From Colletes latitarsis (Eukaryota; Arthropoda; Insecta; Hymenoptera; Colletidae): 64,000 nt of DNA. Under the pieces are notes generated by a model. It saw only the letters and a list, made by a program, of their open reading frames with translations, was not told the DNA's origin and ran no database searches. Made by a program: the position numbers and the translations under genes. Below, piece by piece: positions 24,101 through 34,919 of this stretch; position 1 is the stretch's first letter, and each line of letters starts with the position of its first letter. The DNA lies in the NCBI RefSeq assembly GCF_051014445.1, contig NW_027488365.1, positions 44,278,001 through 44,342,000 on the forward strand, read 5' to 3'.

Positions 24101-25306
24101 TCCTGAGTTTTTTTCGTGTTTGAATCACGTAGTAATGTGGTAACACTCTGAAGCAGTCAATTAAACCAGGTTTCGATGAATATTTTAGAGGATAACACCG
24201 GTTAGGTCTGGGTTAGGTCTGGGATATGCGCGCATCTGGCTTATACCTTCGCCTTTTTCGCAAACTTGTTGGCCAGATCCTTGGTTTTTTTCGTGTTTGA
24301 ATCACGTAGGCATGTGGTAACACACTGAGGCAGTCAATTAAACCTGGTTTCGATCAATATTTTAGAGGATAACACCGGTTAGGTCAGGGTTAGGTCTGGG
24401 TTATGCCCGCATCTGGCTTATACATTCGCCTTTTTCGCAAACTTGTTGGCTAGATCCTGGGTTTTTTTTGGGTTTGAATCACGTGGTAATGTGGTACGAC
24501 ACAGAAACAAGCCATTAAACCTGGATTCGGACAGTATTTTAGAGGATAACACCGGTTAGGTCTGGGTTAGGTCTGGTATATGCGCGCATCTGGCTCATGA
24601 TTTTGCCCTCTTCGCATACTTGTTGACCAGATCCTGGTTTTTTTTCGTGTTTGATTCACGTAGTAATGTTGTACCACACTGAGGCAGTCAATTAAACCTG
24701 GATTCGGACAGTATTTTAGAGGATAACACCGGTTAGGTGTGGGTTAGGTCTGGGTTATGCCCGCATCTGGCTCATGATTTTGCCTTCTTCGCATACTTGT
24801 TGGCCAGATCCTGGGTTTTTTTCGTGTTTGAATCACGTAGTAATGTGGTACCACCCTGATGCAGTCAATTAAACCTGGTTTCGATGAATATTTTAGAGGA
24901 TAACACCGGTTAGGACTGGGTTAGGTCTGGGATATGCGCGCATCTCGCTTATACTATCGCCTTTTTCGCAAACTTGTTGGCAAGATCCTGGGTTTTTTCC
25001 GTGTTTGAATCACGTAGTAATGTGGTACCACACTGATGCAGTCAATTAAACCTGGTTTCGATGAATATTTTAGAGGATAACACCGGTTAGGACTGGGTTA
25101 GGTCTGGGTTATGCCCGCATCTGCTCATGATTTTGCCTTCTTCGCATACTTGTTGGCCAGATCCTGGGTTTTTTTCGTGTTTGAATCACGTAGTAATGTG
25201 GTAACACACTGAAGCAGTCAATTAAACCTGGTTTCGATCAATATTTTAGAGGATAACACCGGTTAGGTCTGGGTTAGGTCTGGGTTATGCCCGCATCTGG
25301 CTCATG
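18194..25306 (+). repeat. Superunit L, copy 2 (about 7.1 kb, 41 monomers minus end)
   Basis: This directly abuts copy 1 and repeats its marker order. It differs by a one-monomer loss at 19,963-20,139 and scattered substitutions, for example GGGTTTTGTCCG (about 15,105) versus GGGTTTTTTCCG (about 22,337). One base is lost in CATCTGCTCATG near 25,120. The correspondence ends at about 25,306, where TGATGTTGCC and GTAATCTGGTAAC appear. There is no third copy. Confidence 0.92.
19963..20139 (+). repeat. Chimeric monomer at a one-monomer deletion
   Basis: Its left part (GGATTATGCCC, TGATTTTGACTTCTTC) matches the monomer at 12,554. Its right part (GCAAACTTG, T6-CCGTG, GTTGTACC, GTCATTTAAACC) matches the next monomer of copy 1. 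Two monomers of copy 1 (12,554-12,907) are thus represented by one. The offset to copy 1 changes here from 7,409 to 7,232, as expected for in-register unequal crossover. The junction lies in the shared TTCGCA region. Confidence 0.9.
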
Positions 25307-28300
25307 ATGTTGCCTTCTTCGCATACTTGTTGGCCAGATCCTGGGTTTTTTCCGTGTTTGAATCACGTAGTAATCTGGTAACACACTGAAGCAGTCAATT
25401 AAACCTGGTTTCGATCAATATTTCAGAGGATAACACCGGTTAGGTCTGGGTTAGGTCTGGGTTATGCGCGCATCTGGCTTATACTTTCGCCTTTTTCGCA
25501 AACTTGTTGGCCAGATCCTGGGTTTTTTCCGTGTTTGAATCACGTAGTAATCTGGTAACACACTGAAGCAGTCAATTAAACCTGGTTTCGATCAATATTT
25601 TAGAGGATAACACCGGTTAGGTCTGGGTTAGGTCTGGATTATGCCCGCATCTGGCTTATACTTTCGCCTTTTTCGCAAACTTGTTGGCTAGATCCTGGGT
25701 TTTTTTCGGGTTTGAATCACGTGGTAATGTGGTACGACACAGAAACAAGCCATTAAACCTGGATTCGGACAGTATTTTAGAGGATAACACCGGTTAGGTC
25801 TGGGTTAGGTCTGGGATATGCGCGCATCTGGCTTATACTTTCTCCTTTTTCGCTAACTTGTTGGCTAGATCTTGGGTTTTTTCGGGTTCGGATCACGTAG
25901 TAATGTGGTAACACACTGAAGCAGTCAATTAAACCTGGTTTCAATCTATATTTTAGAGGATAACACCGGTTAGGTATGGGTTAGGTCTGGTATATGCGCG
26001 CATCTGGCTCATACTTTCGCCTTTTTCGCAAACTTGTTGGCCAGATCCTGGGTTTTTTCCGTGTTTGAATCACGTAGTAATGTGGTAACACACTGAAGCA
26101 GTCAATTAAACCTGGTTTCGATCAATATTTTAGAGGATAACACCGGTTAGGCCTGGGTTAGGTCTGGTATATGCGCGCATCTGGCTTATACTTTCGCCTT
26201 TTTCGCAAACTTGTTGGCCAGATCATGGGTTTTTTCCGTGTTTGAATAACGTAGTAATGTTGTACCACACTGGGGCAGTCAATTAAACCTGGATTCGGAC
26301 AGTATTTTAGAGGATAACACCGGTTAGGCCTGGGTTAGGTCTGGGTTATGCCCGCATCAGGCTCATGATTTTGCCTTCCTCGCAAACTTGTTGGCCAGAT
26401 CCTGGGTTTTTTTCGTATATGAATCTCGTAGTAATGTGGTAACACACTGAAGCAGTCAATTAAACCTGGTTTCATCAATATTTTAGAGGATAACACCGGT
26501 TAGGTCAGGGTTAGGTCTGGGTTACGCCCGCATCTGGCTTATACATTCGCCTTTTTCGCAAACTTGTTGGCTAGATCCTGGGTTTTTTTCGTGTTTGAAT
26601 CGCGTAGTAATGTGGTAACACAATGAAGAAGTCAATTAACCCTGGTTTCGATCCATATTTTGGAGGATAACACCGGTTAGGTCTGGGTTAGGTCTGGGTT
26701 ATGCCCGCATCTGACTCATGATTTTGCCTTTTTCGCATACTTGTTGGCCAGATCCTGGGTTTTTTTAGTGTTTGAATCACGTAGGCATGTGGTAACACAC
26801 TGAAGCAGTCAATTAAACCTGGTTTCGATCAATATTTCAAAGGATAACACCCGTTAGGTCTGGGTTAGGTCCGGGGTATGCCCGCATCTGGCTCATGATT
26901 TTGCCTTCTTCGCATACTTGTTGGCCAGATCCTGGGTTTTTTTCGTGTTTGAATCACATAGTAATGTGGTAACACACTGAAGCAGTCAATTAAACCTGGT
27001 TTCGATCAATATTTTAGAGGATAACACCGGTTAGGACTGGGTTAGGTCGGGGTTATGCCCGCATCTGGCTCATGATTTTGCCTTCTTCGCATACTTGTTG
27101 GCCAGATCCTGGATTTTTTCGTGATTGAATCACGTAGTAATGTGGTAACACACTGAAGCAGTCAATTAAACCAGGTTTCGATCAATATTTTAGGGGATAA
27201 CACCGGTTAGGTCTGGGTTAGGTCTGGGTTATGCCCGCATCTGGCTCATGATTTTGCCTTCTTCGCATACTTGTTGGCCAGATCCTGGGTTTTTTTCGTG
27301 TTTGAATCACGTAGTAATGTGGTAACACACTGAAGCAGTCAATTAAACCTGGTTTCGATCAATATTTTAGAGGATAACACCGGTTAGGTCTGGGTTAGGT
27401 CTGGGATATGCGCGCATCTGGCTTATACTATCGCCTTTTTCGCAAAATTGTTGGCCAGATCCTGGTTTTTTTCCGTGTTTGAATCACGTAGTAATGTGGT
27501 ATCACACTGATGCAGTCAATTAAACCTGGTTTCGATCAATATTTCAGAGGATAACACCGGTTAGGTCTGGGTTAGGTCTGGGTTATGCCCGCATCTGGCT
27601 CATGATTTTGCCCTCTTCGCATACTTGTTGACCAGATCCTGGGTTTTTTTCGTGTTTGATTCGCGTAGTAATGTTGTACCACACTGAGGCAGTCAATTAA
27701 ACCTGGATTCGGACAGTATTTTAGAGGATAACACCGGTTAGGTCTGGGTTAGGTCTGGATTATGCCCGCATCTGGCTCATGATTTTGCCTTCTTCGCATA
27801 CTTGTTGGCCAGATCCTGGGTTTTTTCGTGTTTGAATCACGTAGTAATGTGGTAACACACTGAAGCAGTTAATTAAACCAGGTTTCGATCAATATTTTAG
27901 GGGATAACACCGGTTAGGTCTGGGTTAGGTCTGGGATATGCGCTCATCTGGCTTATACTTTCGCCTTTTTCGCAAACTTGTTGGCCAGATCCTGGGTTTT
28001 TCCGTGTTTGAATCACGTAGTAATGTTGTACCACACTGAGGCAGTCAATTAAACCTGGTTTCGATCAATATTTCACAGGATAACACCGGTTAGGTCTGGG
28101 TTATGCCCGCATCTGGCTCATGCTTTTGCCTTCTTCGCATACTTGTTGGCCAGATCCTGGGTTTTTTTCGTGTTTGAATCACGTAGTAATGTGGTAACAC
28201 TCTGAAGCAGTCAATTAAACCAGGTTTCGGTGAATATTTTAGAGGATAACACCGGTTAGGTCTGGGTTAGGTCTGGGATATGCGCGCATCTGGCTTATAC

Positions 28301-28593
28301 TTTCGCTTTATGCGCAAACTTGTTGGCCAGATCCTGGGTTCTTTCCGTGTTTGAATCACGTAGTAATGTGGTAACACACTGAAGCAGTCAATTAAACCCG
28401 GTTTCGATCAATATTTTAGAGGATAACACCGGTTAGGTCTGAGTTAGGTCTGGGATATGCGCGCATCTGGCTGATACTTTCGCTTTATGCGCAAACTTGT
28501 TGGCCAGATCCTGGGTTCTTTCCGTGTTTGAATCACGTAGTAATGTGGTAACACACTGAAGCAGTCAATTAAACCCGGTTTCGATCAATATTT
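25307..28593 (+). repeat. Mosaic left-half satellite monomers
   Basis: Monomers of left-half type without a clear tandem HOR. The stretch includes GTAATCTGG variants (25,370 and 25,550), the GTACGACACAGAAACAAGCC monomer at 25,603-25,779, and a block near 25,800-26,300 resembling 1,790-2,310 of the first HOR (GGTTAGGTATGGG, CTCATACTTTCGCC). A signature cassette copy starts at 26,417. Two GCTTTATGCGC monomers lie side by side at about 28,305 and 28,482. No gene is visible. Confidence 0.85.
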
Positions 28594-29299
28594 CACAGGA
28601 TAACACCGGTTAGGTCTGGGTTAGGTCTGGGTTATGCCCGCATCAGGCTCATGATTTTGCCTTGTTCGCATACTTGTTGGCCAGATCCTGGGTTTTTTTC
28701 GTGTTTGAATCACGTAGTAATGTGGTAACACACTGAAGGAGTCAATTAAACCTGGTTTCGATCAATATTTTAGAGGATAACACCGGTTAGGTCTGGGTTA
28801 GGTCTGGGTTATGCCCGCATCTGGCTCATGATTTTGCCTTCTTCGCATACTTGTTGGCCAGATCCTGGGTTTTTTCGTGTTTGAATCACGTAGTAATGTG
28901 GTACCACACTGAGGCAGTCAATTAAACCTGGTTTCGATCAATATTTCACAGGATAACACCGGTTAGGTCTGGGTTAGGTCTGGGTTATGCCCGCATCAGG
29001 CTCATGATTTTGCCTTCTTCGCATACTTGTTGGCCAGATCCTGGGTTTTTTTCGTGTTTGAATCACGTAGTAATGTGGTAACACACTGAAGGAGTCAATT
29101 AAACCTGGTTTCGATCAATATTTTAGAGGATAACACCGGTTAGGTCTGGGTTAGGTCTGGGTTATGCCCGCATCTGGCTCATGATTTTGCCTTCTTCGCA
29201 TACTTGTTGGCCAGATCCTGGGTTTTTTTCGTGTTTGAATCACGTAGTAATGTGGTAACACACTGAAGCAGTCAATTAAACCTGGTTTCGATCAATATT
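28594..29299 (+). repeat. 2-monomer tandem duplication (28594-28946, 28947-29299)
   Basis: The CACAGGATAACACC and GCATCAGGCTCATG markers repeat 353 bp apart. The two copies differ slightly, for example TTGCCTTGTTCGC versus TTGCCTTCTTCGC. The flanking GGTTCTTTCCGTG monomers at about 28,516 and 29,577 lie 1,061 bp apart, which suggests a 6-monomer duplication in which this dimer was then doubled. Confidence 0.8.
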
Positions 29300-31247
29300 T
29301 TAGAGGATAACACCGGTTAGGTCTGGGTTAGGTCTGGGTTATGCCCGCATCTGGCTCATGATTTTGCTTTCTTCGCATACTTGTTGGCCAGATCCTGGGT
29401 TTTTTTCGTGTTTGAATCACGCAGTAATGTGGTAACACACTGAAGCAGTCAATTAAACCTGGTTTCGATCAATATTTTAGAGGATAACACCGGTTAGGTC
29501 TGAGTTAGGTCTGGGATATGCGCGCATCTGGCTGATACTTTCGCTTTATGCGCAAACTTGTTGGCCAGATCCTGGGTTCTTTCCGTGTTTGAATCACGTA
29601 GTAATGTGGTAACACACTGAAGCAGTCAATTAAACCCGGTTTCGATCAATATTTTAGAGGATAACACCGGTTAGGTCTGGGTTAGGTCTGGGTTATGCCC
29701 GCATCTGGCTTATACTTTCGCCTTTTTCGCAAACTTGTTGGCTAGATCCTGGGTTTTTTCGGGTTCGGATCACGTAGTAATGTGGTAACACACTGAAGCA
29801 GTCAATTAAACCTGGTTTCGATCTATATTTTAGAGGATAACACCGGTTAGGTATGGGTTAGGTCTGGGATATGCGCGCATCTGGCTCATACTTTCGCCAT
29901 TTTCGCAAACTTGTTGGCCAGATCCTGGGTTTTTTCCGTGTTTGAATCACGTAGTAATGTGGTAACACACTGAAGCAGTCAATTAAACCTGGTTTCGATC
30001 AATATTTTAGAGGATAACACCGGTTAGGTCTGGGTTAGGTCTGGTATATGCGCGCATCTGGCTCATACTTTCGCCTTTTTCGCAAACTTGTTGGCCAGAT
30101 CATGGGTTTTTTCCGTGTTTGAATAACGTAGAAATGTTGTACCACACTGATGCAGTCAATTAAACCTGGATTCGGACAGTATTTTAGAGGATAACACCGG
30201 TTAGGTCTGGGTTAGGTCTGGGTTATGCCCGTATCTGGCTCATGATTTTGCCTTCTTCGCATACTTGTTGGCCAGATCCTGGGTTTTTTTCGTGTTTGAA
30301 TCACGTAGTGATGTGGTAACACACTGAAGCAGTCAATTAAACCTCGTTTCGATCAATATTTTAGAGGATAACACCGGTTAGGACTGGGTTAGGTCTGGGT
30401 TATGCCCGCATCTGGCTCATGATTTTGCCTTCTTCGCATACTTGTTGGCCAGATCCTGGGTTTTTTCCGTGTTTGAATCACGTAGTAATGTGGTAACACA
30501 CTGAAGCAGTCAATTAAACCTGGTTTCGATCAATATTTTAGAGGATAACACCGGTTAGGTCTGGGTTAGGTCTGGGTTATGCCCGCATCTGGCTCGTGAT
30601 TTTGCCTTCTTCGCATACTTGTTGGCCAGATCCTGGGTTTTTTTCGTATATGAATCACGTGGTAATGTGGTAACACACTGAAGCAGTCAATTAAACCTGG
30701 TTTCATCAATATTTTAGAGGATAACACCGGTTAGGTCAGGGTTAGGTCTGGGTTATGCCCGCATCTGGCTTATACATTCGCCTTTTTCGCAAACTTGTTG
30801 GCTAGATTCTGGGTTTTTTTCGTGTTTGAATCGCGTAGTAATGTGGTAACACAATGAAGAAGTCAATTAACCCTGGTTTCGATCCTTATTTTGGAGGATA
30901 ACACCGGTTAGGTCTGGGTTAGGTCTGGGTTATGCCCGCATCTGGCTCATGATTTTGCCTTTTTCGCATACTTGTTGGCCAGATCCTGGGTTGTTTTAGT
31001 GTTTGAATCACGTAGGCATGTGGTAACACACTGAAGCAGTCAATTAAACCTGGTTTCGATAAATATTTCAAAGGATAACACCCGTTAGGTCTGGGTTAGG
31101 TCGGGGATATGCCCGCATCTGGCTCATGATTTTGCCTTCTTCGCATACTTGTTGGCCAGATCCAGGGTTTTTTTCGTGTTTGAATCACGTAGTAATGTGG
31201 TAACACTCTGAAGCAGTCAATTAAACCAGGTTTCGATGAATATTTTA
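29300..31247 (+). repeat. Left-half satellite monomers up to the class boundary
   Basis: Class A and B monomers. The stretch includes a block near 29,680-30,180 resembling 1,790-2,310 and 25,800-26,300. The last signature cassette copy begins at about 30,648 and ends with TCAAAGGATAACACCCG near 31,070. No gene or foreign insertion is visible. Confidence 0.85.
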
Positions 31248-33740
31248 GAGGATAACACCGGTTAGGTATGGGTTAGGTCCGGGAAATGCACGCATCTGGC
31301 TTATGATTTCGCCTTTTTCGCAAACTTGTTGACCAGATCCTGGGTTTTTTCGGTATTTGAATCACGTAGTAATGTGGTACCACACAGAGGCAGTCAATTA
31401 AACCTGGTTTGGATTAATATTTTAGAGGATAACACCGGTTAGGCCTGGGTTAGGTCTGGGATATGCGCGCATCTGGCTTACACTTTCGTCATTTTCGCAA
31501 ACTTGTTGGCCAGATCCTGGGTTTTTTTCGTGTTTGAATCACGTAGTAATGTTGTGCCACACTGAGGCAGTCAATTAAACCTGGTTTCGATCAATATTTC
31601 AGAGGATAACAGCGGTTAGGTCTGGGTTAGGTCCGGGAAATGCACGCATCTGGCTCATGATTTCGCCTTTTTCGCAAACTTGTTGGTCAGATCCTGGGTT
31701 TTTTCCGTGTTTGAATCACGTAGTAATGTGGTAATTCACTGAAGCAGTCAATTAAACCTGGTTTCGATCAATATTTTAGAGGATAACACCGGTTAGGTCT
31801 GGCTTAGGTTTGGGTTATGCCCGCATCTGGCTCATGATTTTGCCTTCTTCGCATACTTGTTGGCCAGATCCTGGGTTTTTTTCGTGTTTGAATCACGCAG
31901 TAATGTGGTAACGCACTGAAGCAGTCAATCAAACCTGGTCTCGATCAATATTTTAGAGGATAACACCGGTTGGGTCTGGGTTATGCCCGCATCTGGCTCA
32001 TGATTTTGCCTTCTTCGCATACTTGTTGGCCAGATCCTGGGTTTTTTTCGTGTTTGAATCACGTAGTAATGTGGTAACACACTGAAGCAGTCAATTAAAC
32101 CTGGTTTCGATCAATATTTTAGAGGATAACACCGGTTAGGTGTGGGTTAGGTCTGGGTTATGCACGCATCTGGCTTATGATTTCGCCTTTTTCGCAAACA
32201 TGTTGACCAGATCCTGGGTTTTTTCCGTGTTTGAATCACGTAGTAATGTGGTACCACACTGAGGCAGTCAATTAAACCTGGTTTCGATCAATATTTCAGA
32301 GGATAACACCGGTTAGGTCTGGGTTAGGTCCGGGAAATGCACGCATCTGGCTTATGATTTCGCCTTTTTCGCAAACATGTTGACCAGATCCTGGGTTTTT
32401 TTCGTGTTTGAATCACGTAGTAATGTAGTAACACACTGAAGCAGTCAATTAAACCTGGTTTCTATCAATATTTTAGAGGATAACACCGGTTAGGTCTGGG
32501 TTATGTCTGGGTTATGCCCGCATCTGGCTCATGATTTTGCCTTCTTCGCATACTTGTTGGCCAGATCCTGGGTTTTTTCCGTGTTTGAATCACGTAGTAA
32601 TGTTGTACCACACTGAGGCAGTCAATTAAACCTTGTTTCGATCAATATTTTAGAGGATAACACCGGTTAGGTGTGGGTTAGGTCTGGTATATGCTCGCAT
32701 CTGGCTTATACTTTCGCCTTTTTCGCAAACTTGTTGGCTAGATCCTGGGTTTCTTCCGTGTTTGAAACACGTAGTAATGTGGTACCACACTGAGGCAGTT
32801 AATTAAACCTGCATTCGATCAATATTTCACAGGATAACACCGGTTAGGTCTGGGTTAGGTCCGGGATATACCCGCATCTCGCTCATGATTTCGCCTTCTT
32901 CGCATACTTGTTGGCCAGATCCTGGGTTTTTTTCGTGTTTGAATCACGTAGTAATGTAGTAACACACTGAAGCAGTCAATTAAACCTGGTTTCGATCAAT
33001 ATTTTAGAGGATAACACCGGTTAGGTCTGGGTTAGGTCTGGGTTATGCCCGCATCTGGCTCATGATTTTGCCTTCTTCGCATACTTGTTGGCCAGATCCT
33101 GGGTTTTTTTCGTGTTTGAATCACGTAGTAATGTGGTAACACACTGAAGCAGTCAATTGAACCTGGTTTCGATCAATATTTTAGAGGATAACACCGGTTA
33201 GGTCTGGGTTATGTCTGGGTTATGCCCGCATCTGGCTCATGATTTTGCCTTCTTCGCATACTTGTTGGCCAGATCCTGGGTTTTTTTCGTGTTTGAATCA
33301 CGTAGTAATGTGGTAACACACTGAAGCAGTCAATTAAACCTGGTTTCGATCAATATTTTAGAGGATAACACCGGTTAGGTCTGGGTTAGGTCTGGGATAT
33401 GCGCGCATCTGGCTTACACTTTCGCCATTTTCGCAAGCTGGTTGCCCAGATCCTGGGTTTTTTCCGTGTTTGAATCACGTAGTAATGTTGTACCACACTG
33501 AGGCAGTCAATTAAACCTGGTTTCGATCCATATTTCAGAGGATAACACCGGTTAGGTCTGGGATAGGTCCGGGAAATGCACGCATCTGGCTCATGATTTC
33601 GCCTTTTTCGCAAACTTGTTGGCCAGATCCTGGGTTTTTTCCGTGTTTGAATCACGTAGTAATGTGGTAATACACTGAAGCAGTCAATTAAAACTGGTTT
33701 CGATCAATATTTTAGAGGATAACACCGGTTAGGTCTGGTT
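31248..33740 (+). repeat. Right-half satellite monomers, low-order region
   Basis: The first class C monomer starts at 31,248. The stretch mixes classes A and C with CTTACACTTTCGCC monomers and shows no tandem HOR. Parts are related to later superunits: GGTTTCTATC at 32,458 recurs at 39,503 and 50,777. An 11-bp-short monomer lies near 31,960. No gene is visible. Confidence 0.85.
31602..31778 (+). repeat. Reference monomer, class C (177 bp), right half only
   Basis: The marker of this class is TCCGGGAAATGCACGCATC followed by TGATTTCGCCTTTTTCGC. I find it first at about 31,281 and then repeatedly to the end of the window, but not in the first 31.2 kb. This copy also has the AACAGCGG variant at its start, a marker that recurs in several right-half HOR copies (for example near 36,513, 42,322, 45,336, 49,926 and 62,276). 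Confidence 0.88.
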
Positions 33741-34780
33741 TATGCCCGCATCTGGCTCATGATTTTGCCTTCTTCGCATACTTGTTGGCCAGATCCTGGT
33801 TTTTCTCCGTGTTTGAATCACGTAGTAATGTGGTAACACACTGAAGCAGTCAATTAAACCTGGTTTCGATCAATATTTTAGAGGATAACACCGGTTAGGT
33901 CTGGGTTAGGTCTGGGATATACGCGCATCTGGCTTATACTTTCGCCTTTTTCGCAAACTAGTTGGCAAGCTCCTGGGTTTTTTCCGTGTTTGAATCACGT
34001 AGTAATGTGGTAATACACCGAGGCAGTCAATTAAACCTGGTTTCGGTCAATATTTTAGAGGATAACACCGGTTAGGTCTGGGTTATGCCCGCGTCTGGCT
34101 CATGATTTTGCCTTCTTCGCATACTTGTTGGCCAGATCCTGGGTTTTATTCGTGTTTGAATCACGTAGTAATGTGGTAACACACTGAAGCAGACAATTAA
34201 ACCTGGTTTCGATCAATATTTTAGAGGATAACACCGGTTAGGCCTGGGTTTCGTCTGGGTTATGCCCGCATCTGGCTCATGATTTTGCCTTCTTCGCATA
34301 CTTGTTGGCCAGATCCTGGTTTTTCTCCGTGTTTGAATCACGTAGTAATGTGGTAACACACTGAAGCAGTCAATTAAACCTGGTTTCGATCAATATTTTA
34401 GAGGATAACACCGGTTAGGTCTGGGTTAGGTCTGGGATATACGCGCATCTGGCTTATACTTTCGCCTTTTTCGCAAACTAGTTGGCAAGCTCCTGGGTTT
34501 TTTCCGTGTTTGAATCACGTAGTAATGTGGTAATACACCGAGGCAGTCAATTAAACCTGGTTTCGGTCAATATTTTAGAGGATAACACCGGTTAGGTCTG
34601 GGTTATGCCCGCGTCTGGCTCATGATTTTGCCTTCTTCGCATACTTGTTGGCCAGATCCTGGGTTTTATTCGTGTTTGAATCACGTAGTAATGTGGTAAC
34701 ACACTGAAGCAGTCAATTAAACCTGGTTTCGATCAATATTTTAGAGGATAACACCGGTTAGGCCTGGGTTTCGTCTGGGT
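33741..34780 (+). repeat. 3-monomer tandem duplication, 520 bp x 2
   Basis: TATGCCCGCA at 33,741 and 34,261, TTTTCTCCGT at 33,801 and 34,321, and the AAACTAGTTGGCAAGCTCC monomer all repeat exactly 520 bp apart. The period is below 531 because one of the three monomers has lost an 11-bp sub-repeat. The copies look almost identical (one has CAGACAATTAAACC for CAGTCAATTAAACC). Confidence 0.9.
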
Positions 34781-34919
34781 TATGTCCGCAGCTGGCGCAT
34801 GATTTTGCTTTCTTCGCATACTTGTTGGCCAGATCCTGGGTTTTTTTCGTGTTTGAATCACGTAGTAATGTGAAACACACTGAAGCAGTCAATTAAACCT
34901 GGTTTCGATCAATATTTTA

